Assembly: GCA_024234055.1 (NCBI GenBank)
Contig: JACKOW010000008.1
Coordinates: 62,001-126,000, forward strand
DNA length: 64,000 bases
Source: Rhodanobacteraceae bacterium
Lineage (GTDB): Bacteria > Pseudomonadota > Gammaproteobacteria > Xanthomonadales > SZUA-5
Reading direction: 5' to 3'
Shown here: one piece after another, positions 1 through 8,243 of the stretch
How the letters are laid out: each line of letters opens with the position of its first letter
Position numbering within the stretch: position 1 is the first letter of the stretch
Notes under the pieces: model-generated
Databases searched by the model: none
Told to the model about the DNA's origin: nothing
The model's input: only the letters and a program-made list of their open reading frames with translations
Program-made: the position numbers and the translations under genes

Positions 1-1150
1 CGTGATCGTACTGATAGCCCTTGCCGTAGCCCAGACCTTTCATGAGTTTGGTGGGGGCGTTGCGCAGCTCCATTGGCACGCCCAGGCTGCCGCCGGATTC
101 AACCAAGGCCCGGGCTGCATTGTAGGCGGCGTAGGCGGCATTGCTCTTGGGAGCAACGGCCAGGTAGAGCACCAGTTGCGCCAACGCCACCTCGCCTTCG
201 GGTGAGCCCAGGCGCTCGTAGCTCTGCCAGGCGTCGAGAGACATCGCCAGTGCGCGCGGATCGGCATTGCCGATGTCCTCGCTGGCGAAACGGGTCAGCC
301 GGCGTGCGAGGTATTTGGGGTCACAGCCGCCATCGAGCATCCGGCAAAACCAGTACAGCGCAGCGTCGGGATTGGAGCTGCGCAGGGTCTTGTGCAGTGC
401 CGAGATCTGGTCGTAGAAGGCCTCGCCACCCTTGTCGAAACGCCGGAAACTCTCGGTGACGACGCTGCGCAGCAACTCCAGCGTCAGTGTGCCGCCATCC
501 TCGATCTGGTCGGCGGCGATCTCCAGCAGCGTCAGGGCGCGGCGAACATCGCCATCAGCGACCTCCGCCAGGCGTTCCAGCGCCGCAGCCTCGGCCTTGA
601 GCCCGCGCGCGCCCAGCCCGCGCTCGGCATCATCCAGCGCCCGCTGGAGCGCCGCGATCAGCTGCTCGTCCGCCACCGACTTCAGCACATGTACGCGACA
701 GCGCGACAGCAGCGCCGAATTCACTTCGAACGAGGGATTCTCGGTGGTGGCGCCGATCAGGGTGATGGTGCCGTCCTCCACGTGCGGCAGAAAAGCATCC
801 TGCTGGGCCTTGTTGAAGCGGTGCACCTCATCGACGAACAGCAGGGTGCGCTGGCCCTGTTCGCGATGCGCCCTGGCCGTCGCGACCGCGGCGCGGACTT
901 CGGCGACACCGCCCAGCACCGCCGACATCGACAGGAACTCGGCCTCTCCCAGATGCGCGCACAGGCGCGCCAGCGTGGTCTTGCCACATCCCGGCGGACC
1001 CCAGAGGATCATCGAATACGGCTTGCCGCCTTCCAGCGCCCTGCGCAGCGGCTTTCCCGGCGCCAGCAGATGGGCCTGGCCGACGATTTCGTCCAGGCTG
1101 CGCGGTCGCATGCGCTCGGCCAATGGCGCTGAATCCCGCGCTGCGCTCAT
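1..1150 (-). CDS. rarA: Replication-associated recombination protein A (AAA ATPase), C-terminus cut by the window edge
   Basis: RarA/MgsA is a clamp-loader-like AAA+ ATPase acting on stalled replication forks. Reading leftward from the ATG at 1150 gives 383 codons before the edge. The N-terminal half has PLAERMRPRSLDEIVGQ, a Walker A loop GPPGCGKTT near residue 50, Walker B LLFVDEVHRF, and the sensor segment LIGATTENPSFEVNSALLSR typical of the RarA/RuvB group. The later part has the RarA-type GSPEGEVALAQ and APKSNAAYAA motifs. Family members are about 440 residues, so about 60 C-terminal residues are missing. The start overlaps the stop of the upstream histidine kinase (ATGA, 1147-1150), implying translational coupling. 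Identification is firm; the coupling to a sensor kinase is unusual. Confidence 0.95.
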   Translation of the reverse strand, partial: MSAARDSAPLAERMRPRSLDEIVGQAHLLAPGKPLRRALEGGKPYSMILWGPPGCGKTTLARLCAHLGEAEFLSMSAVLGGVAEVRAAVATARAHREQGQRTLLFVDEVHRFNKAQQDAFLPHVEDGTITLIGATTENPSFEVNSALLSRCRVHVLKSVADEQLIAALQRALDDAERGLGARGLKAEAAALERLAEVADGDVRRALTLLEIAADQIEDGGTLTLELLRSVVTESFRRFDKGGEAFYDQISALHKTLRSSNPDAALYWFCRMLDGGCDPKYLARRLTRFASEDIGNADPRALAMSLDAWQSYERLGSPEGEVALAQLVLYLAVAPKSNAAYAAYNAARALVESGGSLGVPMELRNAPTKLMKGLGYGKGYQYDH

Positions 1151-3474
1151 GCCCTGACTCGATCGGTGATATCGCCCCGCACCGCAGCGTGCAATTCGGC
1201 CAGCGTGTAGGGCTTGATCAGCACCGCATCGAAACCGGCGATGTCGTCCTCGCGGCTCATGGAACCGGTCGCCAGAATCCAGCGGCAGACCAGTGTCGGC
1301 GCGATCGACTTGAGCGAGCACGCGACTTCGTCGCCGCGCTCATTGCCAAGGTGCAGATCCACCAGTACGGCATCGGGCAGCATCTTGCGGAACTCGGCCT
1401 CGGCCTGGGAAGCGTCTGCGGCCAGCGACACTGTCGCGCCGGCGTGCTCGGCCATGGCGGCCACCCCCAGACGCACATCCTCGTCGTCATCCACCAGCAG
1501 GATGCGGGTACGTGCCAGGGGCAGGTCGGGTTTCGCCGGCGCCGCAGCGTCAGTTTCTGCCTCGATGACCCGCACCGGCAGTTCGATCCGGAAGCGGGCG
1601 CCGCCGGCCGGCAGATTGCTGACCTGAATCTGTCCACCGTGGAGGGCAATCACCCGATGGACCACGGCCAGACCCAGTCCGCCGCCGTGGACCCGGGCAC
1701 CGTGCTCGCCGCGAAAATAGGGATCAAAGACGTGTTCCAGCTCCGCCGCAGGAATGCCCGGCCCGGTGTCACTGACGTCACAGCGCCAGATCGGACTGTC
1801 TCCGTCGATGAGCCGACTGTCGACACGGACCCGCCCTTTCTCTGTGTAACGCACCGCGTTGCTCAGCAGATTCACCAGCGCCTGCATGATGCGCTCGGCA
1901 TCGATGTCGATTCGTCGCCCGGCGCTGTCGTCATGATGATCGATCTCCATCCCCTTGGCCACGGCAGCCGCCGACACCAGCGAGATGGCATCGCGAACCA
2001 GCGCATCCGGACACACGAAACGACGATGCAGCACCAGTCGGTCCTGCTCCGCCAACGCCAGGTTGAAGACATCCCGCGACAGCCGCGCGATCATGTCGGC
2101 GGCGTGCCTGGCGGTATTCATGGCTTGCCTCTGTTGTGAATCCAGCGGCAGATCCTGCAAGGCTGCCAGCGCCGACACCAATCCCTGCGAGGGATTGCGG
2201 ATCTCGTGCCCGGCGGTCGCCAGCAGATCGGCCCTGGCCTGCTGCGCCGCCTCGGCTGCTCGGGCCTGCGCCCGGGCGCCACGGGCGCGACTCAGTAGCC
2301 ACAACACGGCAATCAGCGCCATCAGCAGTGCCAGCCCGACGATGATCACCAGTGCCCGCTGCAGCTGCAGCTCTGCGCTCAGGCTGCGCTGTTCGGCCGC
2401 GGCATCGGCGATCTCCCGCGCCCGTAGTTTGTCGCGATAGGCAAAATCCAGCGCTTCCATCGACTCGACACGGCGCTGATCCATGCCCTGGCGGGTGAGT
2501 TCCCGTCCCTGCTGTGCGTGCTCCCAGGCCCCCCGATAGTCACCCGTGCGGGCCAGACAATCGCTCCAGGCATATTGGGTGCGGCCGCTGTCGTAGGGGT
2601 GCCGGTCGCCATCGAACAGACCGGCGGCTTCGGCAAAGCTGGCCATCGCCGCGGCAGTAGCCCCAAGTTCGCATTGCAGCTTGCCCTGCACTTCGAGACC
2701 GAAGGCGAGCAGATAAGCGTTGCCTGCGGCCCGTGCCTGTTCCACGGCGGCACTCGCCGATTGCAGCACCTCCGGCGACGCGGCGACAGCCTCTGCGGCC
2801 ACGGCAGCGGCGACCAGCAACTGCTGCGGCAGATCCGAAGCAGCAGCTGCCGGAGCCACACGCATCGCCTGCTGCACCAGCGCCAGAGCGCGCTCATGCT
2901 CGGATTGCTGGTAAGCCACGTTGCCCTGATTGAGCAAGGCCCGAGCCTGCCACTCGCGATTGCCGGCTTGTCGCGCGGCTAGCAGTGCCTGTTCGGCCAG
3001 ACGTTGCGCCGCTGCCAGATTGCCACCGCGTCCCTGCAGGGACGACAGCCCGACCAGGGCCCGGGCCTCCAGATCGGCATCGTCCAGCCGCCGCGCGGTG
3101 GCCAGGGCCCGAATCATCGGCTGCAGCGCTTCGTCGACGCGATTGAGCTCCTGCACGGCGGCGGCAAAGGTCAGATCAATATCCGCCTGCAACTGTGGCG
3201 TTCCTGCCTCACCTTCCAGCTCCGCCCGTGCCCGATCAGCCAGATCCAGCACCTGAGACCACAGCCCTCGGGCGCGATAGTGCGCCGCCATCCGCAGCAT
3301 CGCGGCGCTGGCGGCGGCGTGATCCCCTGCCTGCTGGGCCTCGGCCAGCTCGGCGGCAGCCGTGGTCAGATATTCGTGGTCGGCGTGGGTCAAGCTCCAT
3401 GCCGAAGAGCAACCCAGCGCCAGCGCCAGCATCACGCTCCGCAGCCAGATTCTGGTCGAGAGTCGGCGCCTCAT
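1147..3474 (-). CDS. Hybrid sensor histidine kinase with periplasmic TPR-like region and C-terminal receiver
   Basis: The start chosen is the ATG at 3474 (775 aa); an in-frame ATG at 3525 adds 17 residues ahead of the signal peptide. Order of parts: signal peptide (IWLRSVMLALALGCSSAWS), about 330 residues of alanine-rich paired helices resembling TPRs, a transmembrane segment (VIIVGLALLMALIAVLWLL), HisKA with the phospho-acceptor His in ATAGHEIRNPSQG, HATPase_c with N box (LVNLLSNAVRYT) and G boxes (DTGPGIP, GGGLGLAVVHRV), and a receiver domain with the acidic pair LLVDDDED, the phospho-acceptor Asp in AVLVDLHLG and Lys in VLIKPYT. The TPR sensor should be periplasmic and the catalytic part cytoplasmic. 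The ligand is unknown. No response regulator is adjacent. The stop overlaps the rarA start. Confidence 0.93.
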   Translation of the reverse strand: MRRRLSTRIWLRSVMLALALGCSSAWSLTHADHEYLTTAAAELAEAQQAGDHAAASAAMLRMAAHYRARGLWSQVLDLADRARAELEGEAGTPQLQADIDLTFAAAVQELNRVDEALQPMIRALATARRLDDADLEARALVGLSSLQGRGGNLAAAQRLAEQALLAARQAGNREWQARALLNQGNVAYQQSEHERALALVQQAMRVAPAAAASDLPQQLLVAAAVAAEAVAASPEVLQSASAAVEQARAAGNAYLLAFGLEVQGKLQCELGATAAAMASFAEAAGLFDGDRHPYDSGRTQYAWSDCLARTGDYRGAWEHAQQGRELTRQGMDQRRVESMEALDFAYRDKLRAREIADAAAEQRSLSAELQLQRALVIIVGLALLMALIAVLWLLSRARGARAQARAAEAAQQARADLLATAGHEIRNPSQGLVSALAALQDLPLDSQQRQAMNTARHAADMIARLSRDVFNLALAEQDRLVLHRRFVCPDALVRDAISLVSAAAVAKGMEIDHHDDSAGRRIDIDAERIMQALVNLLSNAVRYTEKGRVRVDSRLIDGDSPIWRCDVSDTGPGIPAAELEHVFDPYFRGEHGARVHGGGLGLAVVHRVIALHGGQIQVSNLPAGGARFRIELPVRVIEAETDAAAPAKPDLPLARTRILLVDDDEDVRLGVAAMAEHAGATVSLAADASQAEAEFRKMLPDAVLVDLHLGNERGDEVACSLKSIAPTLVCRWILATGSMSREDDIAGFDAVLIKPYTLAELHAAVRGDITDRVRA

Positions 3475-3725
3475 GGGAAACGCAAGCGCGCGGCAGAGCA
3501 CGGAAATTGGGGCGGGCGGCGACATTCCGGAGACTAGAGGTGCAGGTGCGTTACAAATTAGCAGATATGCGCGCGAACGCGGTGGCCGGCATCGCGGAAA
3601 TTCGCGTCAGATCGGGATTCGGGCCGGCGCCGGGAAATCCCCTTTGGTCCCGTCGCCGGCCGACATGAGTGGTACAGCCAATGCAAGGTAGAATCTGCGC
3701 CCCCTGAAGTCCGCGAGTGCGCGTC

Positions 3726-5069
3726 ATGCCCGGCAAGTTGTTCATCAAGACCCACGGCTGCCAGATGAACGAGTACGACTCGTCGAAGATGGCCGACGTG
3801 CTCGGCGCCGCCGACGGCATGACCCTGACCGAGGACGAATCCGAGGCCGATGTCATTCTGGTCAACACCTGCGCCATCCGCGAGAAGGCCCAGGACAAGG
3901 TCTTCAGTCAGCTCGGCCGCTGGAACCTGCTGAAGAAGGCCAAGCCCGAGCTGATCATCGGCGTCGGCGGTTGCGTGGCCAGCCAGGAAGGCGAGGCCAT
4001 CGTCAAGCGCGCGCCCTACGTCGATCTGGTCTTTGGCCCACAGACGCTGCACCGGCTGCCGGACATGGTGAGCCGGCTGCGCGCCGAAAAGCGCCCGCAG
4101 GTGGACATCTCGTTCCCGGAGATCGAGAAGTTCGATGCCCTGCCCGAGCCGCGCGCCGAGGGCCCCACGGCCTTTGTTTCGATCATGGAGGGCTGCAGCA
4201 AGTACTGCTCCTTCTGCGTGGTGCCCTACACCCGTGGCGAGGAAGTCAGCCGGCCTTTCGACGATGTCATCGCCGAAGTCGCCTCCCTGGCCGAACAGGG
4301 CGTGCGCGAGGTCAATCTGCTGGGCCAGAACGTCAATGCCTACCGCGGCCCCATGCACGACGGCGAGATCTGTGATCTCGGCCTGCTGATCCAGTACATC
4401 GCCCAGATCGACGGCATCGGCCGGATCCGCTTCACCACCTCGCACCCGGTCGAATTCAACGACAGTCTGATCGCCGCCTATGCCCAGTGCGACAAGCTCG
4501 CCAACTATCTGCATCTGCCGGTGCAGGCTGGTTCCGACCGCATTCTCAGCGCCATGAAGCGTGGTCACACCGTGCTCGAGTACAAGCAGAAGATCCGCAA
4601 GCTGCGCGCCGTGCGCCCGGATATCAGCATCTCCACCGACATCATCGTCGGCTTCCCTGGCGAAACCGATGCCGATTTCGAAGCCACCATGAAGCTGGTC
4701 GAGGACATCCGCTTCGATCAGAGCTTCAGCTTTATCTACAGCCGGCGTCCGGGTACTCCGGCCTCGAATCTGGCCGATGACACGCCCGATCAGGTCAAAA
4801 AGGAACGCCTCTACCGGCTGCAGGCACGGATCAACGACAACGCCCGCGACATCAGCCAGGCCATGATCGGCAGCACCCAACGCGTTCTGGTCGAAGGCCT
4901 CAGCCGCAAGGATGCCAACGAGCTCACCGGCCGCACCGAGAACATGCGCTACGTCAACTTCGCCGGCCCCGAGCGCCTGATCGGACAGTTCGTCGATGTG
5001 GTCATCACCGAGGCCATGGCGAACAGCTTGCGGGGGCGGGTGGCGGTGGGCGTTGCTGCCGAGGCCTGA
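3726..5069 (+). CDS. miaB: tRNA-2-methylthio-N6-dimethylallyladenosine synthase
   Basis: MiaB is a radical-SAM methylthiotransferase that adds the 2-methylthio group to i6A37 of tRNAs reading UNN codons. The ATG at 3726 gives 447 aa, the usual length; a GTG three codons upstream is less likely. The N-terminal UPF0004 domain carries its cluster cysteines at C12 (KTHGCQMNEY), C49 (NTCAIRE) and C83 (GGCVAS). The radical-SAM cluster is C157-X3-C161-X2-C164 (EGCSKYCSFCVVPYTRG). A C-terminal TRAM domain follows (QRVLVEGLSRKDANELTGRT). The paralogue rimO is at 9.2 kb. About 250 bp separate it from the divergent kinase gene, so it probably has its own promoter there. Confidence 0.97.
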   Translation: MPGKLFIKTHGCQMNEYDSSKMADVLGAADGMTLTEDESEADVILVNTCAIREKAQDKVFSQLGRWNLLKKAKPELIIGVGGCVASQEGEAIVKRAPYVDLVFGPQTLHRLPDMVSRLRAEKRPQVDISFPEIEKFDALPEPRAEGPTAFVSIMEGCSKYCSFCVVPYTRGEEVSRPFDDVIAEVASLAEQGVREVNLLGQNVNAYRGPMHDGEICDLGLLIQYIAQIDGIGRIRFTTSHPVEFNDSLIAAYAQCDKLANYLHLPVQAGSDRILSAMKRGHTVLEYKQKIRKLRAVRPDISISTDIIVGFPGETDADFEATMKLVEDIRFDQSFSFIYSRRPGTPASNLADDTPDQVKKERLYRLQARINDNARDISQAMIGSTQRVLVEGLSRKDANELTGRTENMRYVNFAGPERLIGQFVDVVITEAMANSLRGRVAVGVAAEA

Positions 5070-5074
5070 TCTCC

Positions 5075-5270
5075 GAAAGAGCATTTGTCCGCAAAGGACG
5101 CAAAGGACACCAAGAAGAGCAAAGGTCTTGGATTCGGCAGAGGCGGATTGCCTACAGCACTCGGTAGCTCGCGAATGCCGGTGCGGCGCTGGCGCGGCAG
5201 TTCCAGCTCGCGGCGTCAACAATCATATTCCTGCTTCACCTTTGCGTCCTTTGCGGACAAAAACGCTCTC
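5075..5270. repeat. Intergenic element with inverted CGCAAAGGA-type ends, copy 1
   Basis: The miaB-phoH gap (5070-5313) begins with AAAGAGC..TTTGTCCGCAAAGGACGC (5077 onward, two 9-bp units) and ends with the complementary order CTTTGCGTCCTTTGCGGACA..CGCTCT (about 5238-5269). The central ~110 bp shows no coding signal. The same ends flank a shorter element at 9091-9209, and a single half copy lies at 33309-33333. The RNA could fold with the ends paired. Any phoH promoter must lie in or beside this element. Confidence 0.8.
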
Positions 5271-5313
5271 CCAAATCCAACCCAAGAACAGCAACTGGAG
5301 TACCCGCACAGAC

Positions 5314-6303
5314 ATGGCAACAAGATCCCCCACCCCCTCAACCCTCGATTCGGAAACCCTGATCCTGGAACCGGAGGACAATGAGCGCCTGGCCAATCTG
5401 TGCGGGCCTTTTGACGAGCATCTGCGCGAGGTCGAACTGCGGGTGGGCGTGGAGATCGCCAATCGCGGCAATCTGTTCAGGCTGAGCGGTGCACCCGAAG
5501 CGGTCAAGTCGGCGGCGCGGCTGCTGCGACTGCTGTACGAGGCTGCCGACCATGAAATCCTGACCGCGGCCAATGTGCATCTGGCCATCAAGGAACTGGG
5601 GGCCGATGACTACGCCGAGCGGGCCGCCGAGGGCAGTCAGGAGGTCGTCATTCGCACCAAGCGCGGCGTGATCCGCGGTCGCGGCGCCAATCAGGTGCGC
5701 TATCTGCATGCAGTCGCCAGCCACGACATCAATTTCGGTATCGGCCCGGCGGGCACCGGCAAGACCTATCTGGCCGTGGCCAGCGCAGTGGAAGCCCTGG
5801 ATCGCAATCGGGTGCAGCGCCTGCTGCTGGTGCGGCCGGCGGTCGAGGCCGGCGAAAAACTCGGATTTCTGCCCGGCGATCTCACCCAGAAGGTCGATCC
5901 CTATCTGCGCCCGCTGTACGACGCCCTTTACGAGATGATGGGCGTGGAAAAGGTCACGCGCCTGCTGGAGCGCAATGTCATCGAGATTGCGCCGCTGGCT
6001 TTCATGCGCGGACGCACCCTGAACGACTCCTTCGTGATCCTGGACGAGGCCCAGAACACCACCATCGAACAGATGAAGATGTTCCTGACCCGCATCGGCT
6101 TTGGCTCCACCGCAGTGATCACCGGCGATGTCACCCAGATCGACCTGCCGCGCAAGGATCAATCGGGACTGCGCCACGCCATCGAGGTGCTCAAGGGCGT
6201 GGACGGCATAAGTTTCACGTTCTTCCAGAGCGGCGACGTGGTCCGGCATCCCCTGGTGGCGCGTATTGTTCAGGCCTACGAGCGCTTCGAGCAGCGGGAG
6301 TGA
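5314..6303 (+). CDS. phoH: PhoH-like ATPase
   Basis: This is a cytoplasmic PhoH/YbeZ-type P-loop ATPase, typically encoded next to the RNase/rRNA-maturation factor YbeY and linked to RNA metabolism. The reading frame is open further upstream, but the start at 5314 (MATRSPTPS, 329 aa) matches family length and keeps the repeat element out of the protein. A small N-terminal KH-like region (residues about 20-90) is followed by Walker A GPAGTGKT at 144-151, RPAVEAGEKLGFLPGD, Walker B FVILDEAQN at 240-248 and the sensor VITGDVTQIDLP. The stop overlaps the ybeY start by one base (TGATG). Confidence 0.95.
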   Translation: MATRSPTPSTLDSETLILEPEDNERLANLCGPFDEHLREVELRVGVEIANRGNLFRLSGAPEAVKSAARLLRLLYEAADHEILTAANVHLAIKELGADDYAERAAEGSQEVVIRTKRGVIRGRGANQVRYLHAVASHDINFGIGPAGTGKTYLAVASAVEALDRNRVQRLLLVRPAVEAGEKLGFLPGDLTQKVDPYLRPLYDALYEMMGVEKVTRLLERNVIEIAPLAFMRGRTLNDSFVILDEAQNTTIEQMKMFLTRIGFGSTAVITGDVTQIDLPRKDQSGLRHAIEVLKGVDGISFTFFQSGDVVRHPLVARIVQAYERFEQRE

Positions 6304-6806
6304 TGTCACCGGATTCCACGGCCCCCGAGGCCACGCTGGAGTTGTTGCTGGGTTACGGCTGCGGCAGACGCGGCCTGCCGGCACCTAGATCCTATGCCCG
6401 CTGGGCACGATCGGCCTTGAGCACGGCTGGCGTATCCGGTCGGCATCAGCTGTCGCTGCGGGTGGTCGACGCCGACGAGGGTCTGGCGCTGAACCGCGAC
6501 TATCGCGGCAAGGCCTATGCCACCAATGTCCTGTCCTTCCCGGCAGATGCACTGATCGACGATGGGCAGACCCGGCTGCTCGGCGATATCGCCCTGTGCG
6601 CGCCCGTGGTGGCCCGCGAGGCCGCCGAGCAGGGCAAATCCCTGCACCAGCACCATGCTCACCTTTGTATACACGGCGTTCTGCACCTGCTCGGGTACGA
6701 TCACGAAGACGCGGCGGCCGCCAGGATCATGGAAGCCATCGAGATCGAGGCCTTGGAGCACCTTGGCATTCCCAACCCTTACGAAACGAACGGCCCAGGG
6801 GCATGA
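6303..6806 (+). CDS. ybeY: Endoribonuclease YbeY (rRNA maturation factor)
   Basis: YbeY is a zinc-dependent RNase involved in 16S rRNA 3'-end maturation and 70S quality control. The 167-residue product contains the signature HGVLHLLGYDHE with zinc ligands at about H124, H128 and H134, preceded by the conserved NRDYRGKAYATNVLSFP and LLGDIALC segments. The ATG at 6303 overlaps the phoH stop; a GTG one codon earlier is possible. The 3' end overlaps the next gene by ATGA (6803-6806), so phoH-ybeY-response regulator reads as one operon. In most gammaproteobacteria the next gene is corC/ybeX; it is not here. Confidence 0.95.
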   Translation: MSPDSTAPEATLELLLGYGCGRRGLPAPRSYARWARSALSTAGVSGRHQLSLRVVDADEGLALNRDYRGKAYATNVLSFPADALIDDGQTRLLGDIALCAPVVAREAAEQGKSLHQHHAHLCIHGVLHLLGYDHEDAAAARIMEAIEIEALEHLGIPNPYETNGPGA

Positions 6807-8017
6807 CGGATCTGGAACCACTCAAGCAGCTCGAAGCCGACGCCCGCAAACTGCTGGCCGTGCCTTGGGACATGGATCTCGCGGAGCGCGTCTGCGTCAC
6901 CGCCGAGGAACTGGCAGAACCGCTGAACGATGCGCGCCACAGCTCGCTGGCTGAAGCCGTGCTCGGCTTCGCCGCCTACCTCAGCGCCTTTGCCGACTCG
7001 CGGGTCGGTCCGGTCGACGCCAATCGCCTGCAACTGGTGGCGCTGCTGGACTCGGTGAGCGAACAGTTGCAGCGACTGGAAACCTCGTCGGCGCTGGACA
7101 TCATCCTGCCGACACCGGACAGCGCCGAGCCGACGCCGGCAGCGGTCGAATCCGCGGCCGTCGTGGCACCGGCCGTTCACAAGGCACCAGATCCTGAGCC
7201 GGCTGCAGAGGCGATCCCGCCACCCAACACCATCATCTTCATCGACCCCACCGGTCGCGACGCCGGCACCCTTGGACTGGCGCTGGAGGATGTGGGCTAT
7301 GTGGTGCAGCCCTTGTTGCGCCTGGACCGGCAGACCGCCCAGTGGCTGGCCAGGACGGAGGTGAAGGGATTGATCCTGCCGGCGGCGGCCCTGGATGTCT
7401 GGGACAAGCTGCTGCAACTCGATCCGTCACTGGATCAGGCACGCCGCCGCATTGGCCTGTTCGTGGTCTCGCGCAGCGATGAACCGCGTCTGCGCCTGAA
7501 GGCCGGCCAGGCCGGTGCTGACGGCTTTTTCGTGCTGCCCGCCGACGTGGACGCACTGGCGGTGGAAATCGTCGAAGTGCTGCGCGATCGGCTGGATCCG
7601 TACCGGGCCTTGATCATTGATGACGACAGCTCGATGACGATGGTGGTGGAGTCGGTGCTGAAACGCTCCGGCATGGAGTCGCGCGTCATCAATGACCCCA
7701 CCCAGGCGTTGTCGACCCTGGAGAATTTCGTGCCGGACGTGATCCTGCTGGATCTGCACATGCCCGGATTGAACGGCCTGGAATTGCTCAGCCTGTTCCG
7801 AGCCCATCCGAAAACCGCATTCACCCCCGTGGTGCTGATCTCGGGCGACGAAGACCAGGAACGACGCTTCGAAACGCTCACCGCCGGTGGCGACGATTAT
7901 CTGATCAAGCCCTTGCGTCCCAAACACCTGGTCGCCGCCGTCACCGGCCGCGCCCAGCGCTCGCGCTGGCTGCGTCGCGCACTCCGGCACACGACCACAC
8001 CGCTGCCACCGCCCTAA
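6803..8017 (+). CDS. Response regulator with C-terminal receiver domain
   Basis: A 404-residue cytoplasmic protein starting inside the ybeY stop (ATGA). The C-terminal ~120 residues form a receiver domain: acidic pair ALIIDDDSSM, phospho-acceptor Asp in DVILLDLHMPGLNG (about residue 316), Thr/Ser position in VVLISGD, and Lys in YLIKPLRP. The central part (about 150-265, IIFIDPTGRDAG to GADGFFVLPADVDAL) looks like a degenerate second receiver. The N-terminal 100 residues are helical (AERVCVTAEELAEPLNDARHSS), followed by an Ala/Pro linker. There is no DNA-binding or GGDEF output domain, so it probably signals by protein contact. No kinase is adjacent; pairing with the kinase at 1.1 kb is only a guess. 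Confidence 0.88.
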   Translation: MTDLEPLKQLEADARKLLAVPWDMDLAERVCVTAEELAEPLNDARHSSLAEAVLGFAAYLSAFADSRVGPVDANRLQLVALLDSVSEQLQRLETSSALDIILPTPDSAEPTPAAVESAAVVAPAVHKAPDPEPAAEAIPPPNTIIFIDPTGRDAGTLGLALEDVGYVVQPLLRLDRQTAQWLARTEVKGLILPAAALDVWDKLLQLDPSLDQARRRIGLFVVSRSDEPRLRLKAGQAGADGFFVLPADVDALAVEIVEVLRDRLDPYRALIIDDDSSMTMVVESVLKRSGMESRVINDPTQALSTLENFVPDVILLDLHMPGLNGLELLSLFRAHPKTAFTPVVLISGDEDQERRFETLTAGGDDYLIKPLRPKHLVAAVTGRAQRSRWLRRALRHTTTPLPPP

Positions 8018-8021
8018 GATT

Positions 8022-8042
8022 GGTTGTTGGTTGTTGGTTGTT
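8022..8042 (+). repeat. GGTTGTT heptamer array (3 units)
   Basis: Three perfect tandem copies of GGTTGTT begin five bases after the stop of the response regulator gene. The same heptamer, as GGTTGTC/T/G, recurs at 10637-10664, 16043-16063 and 33112-33139, each time in intergenic DNA. Confidence 0.85.
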
Positions 8043-8113
8043 GGCAACAGCGAGCGCGGGGGGAGCACGGCACGCCATTGATCTTGTAGAGCCAGACTCG
8101 TCTGAGCTTGCCT

Positions 8114-8187
8114 GTAGAAGCGACCTCGCGTCGCGACCGACAAGCCGCACGTCCGAGACAGTGGTCGCGCCGCAAGGGCGCTCCTAC
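8114..8187. repeat. 74-bp REPIN-like inverted doublet, family A, copy 1
   Basis: A 74-bp sequence starting GTAGAAGCGACC and ending GGGCGCTCCTAC. It aligns end to end with the 74-bp sequence at 33352-33425, including the centre (CAGCTGCATGTCCGAG-like here as AAGCCGCACGTCCGAG). The ends are inverted relative to each other, which is the layout of REPINs. In this copy the left arm has diverged (ACCTCGCGTCGCGAC) while the right arm keeps GCGCCGCAAGGGCGC. It lies between the convergent response regulator and DUF3025 genes. A further degenerate arm (AAGGTCGCTCCTTC) follows near 8205-8220. Confidence 0.8.
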
Positions 8188-8243
8188 CCACAGCGGTGGA
8201 GACACAAGGTCGCTCCTTCAGCAGCGGCGACGCGCGCCTGCTG

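Noticed and set aside
3558..5222. 554-codon open frame on the minus strand opposite miaB
   Set aside because: It is antisense to a fully recognisable MiaB, has low-complexity DIGV/HGL composition from reversed high-GC codons and matches no family.
1147..8017. Kinase at 1.1-3.5 kb and regulator at 6.8-8.0 kb as a cognate pair
   Set aside because: They are on opposite strands in different operons 3 kb apart; proximity alone is not enough.
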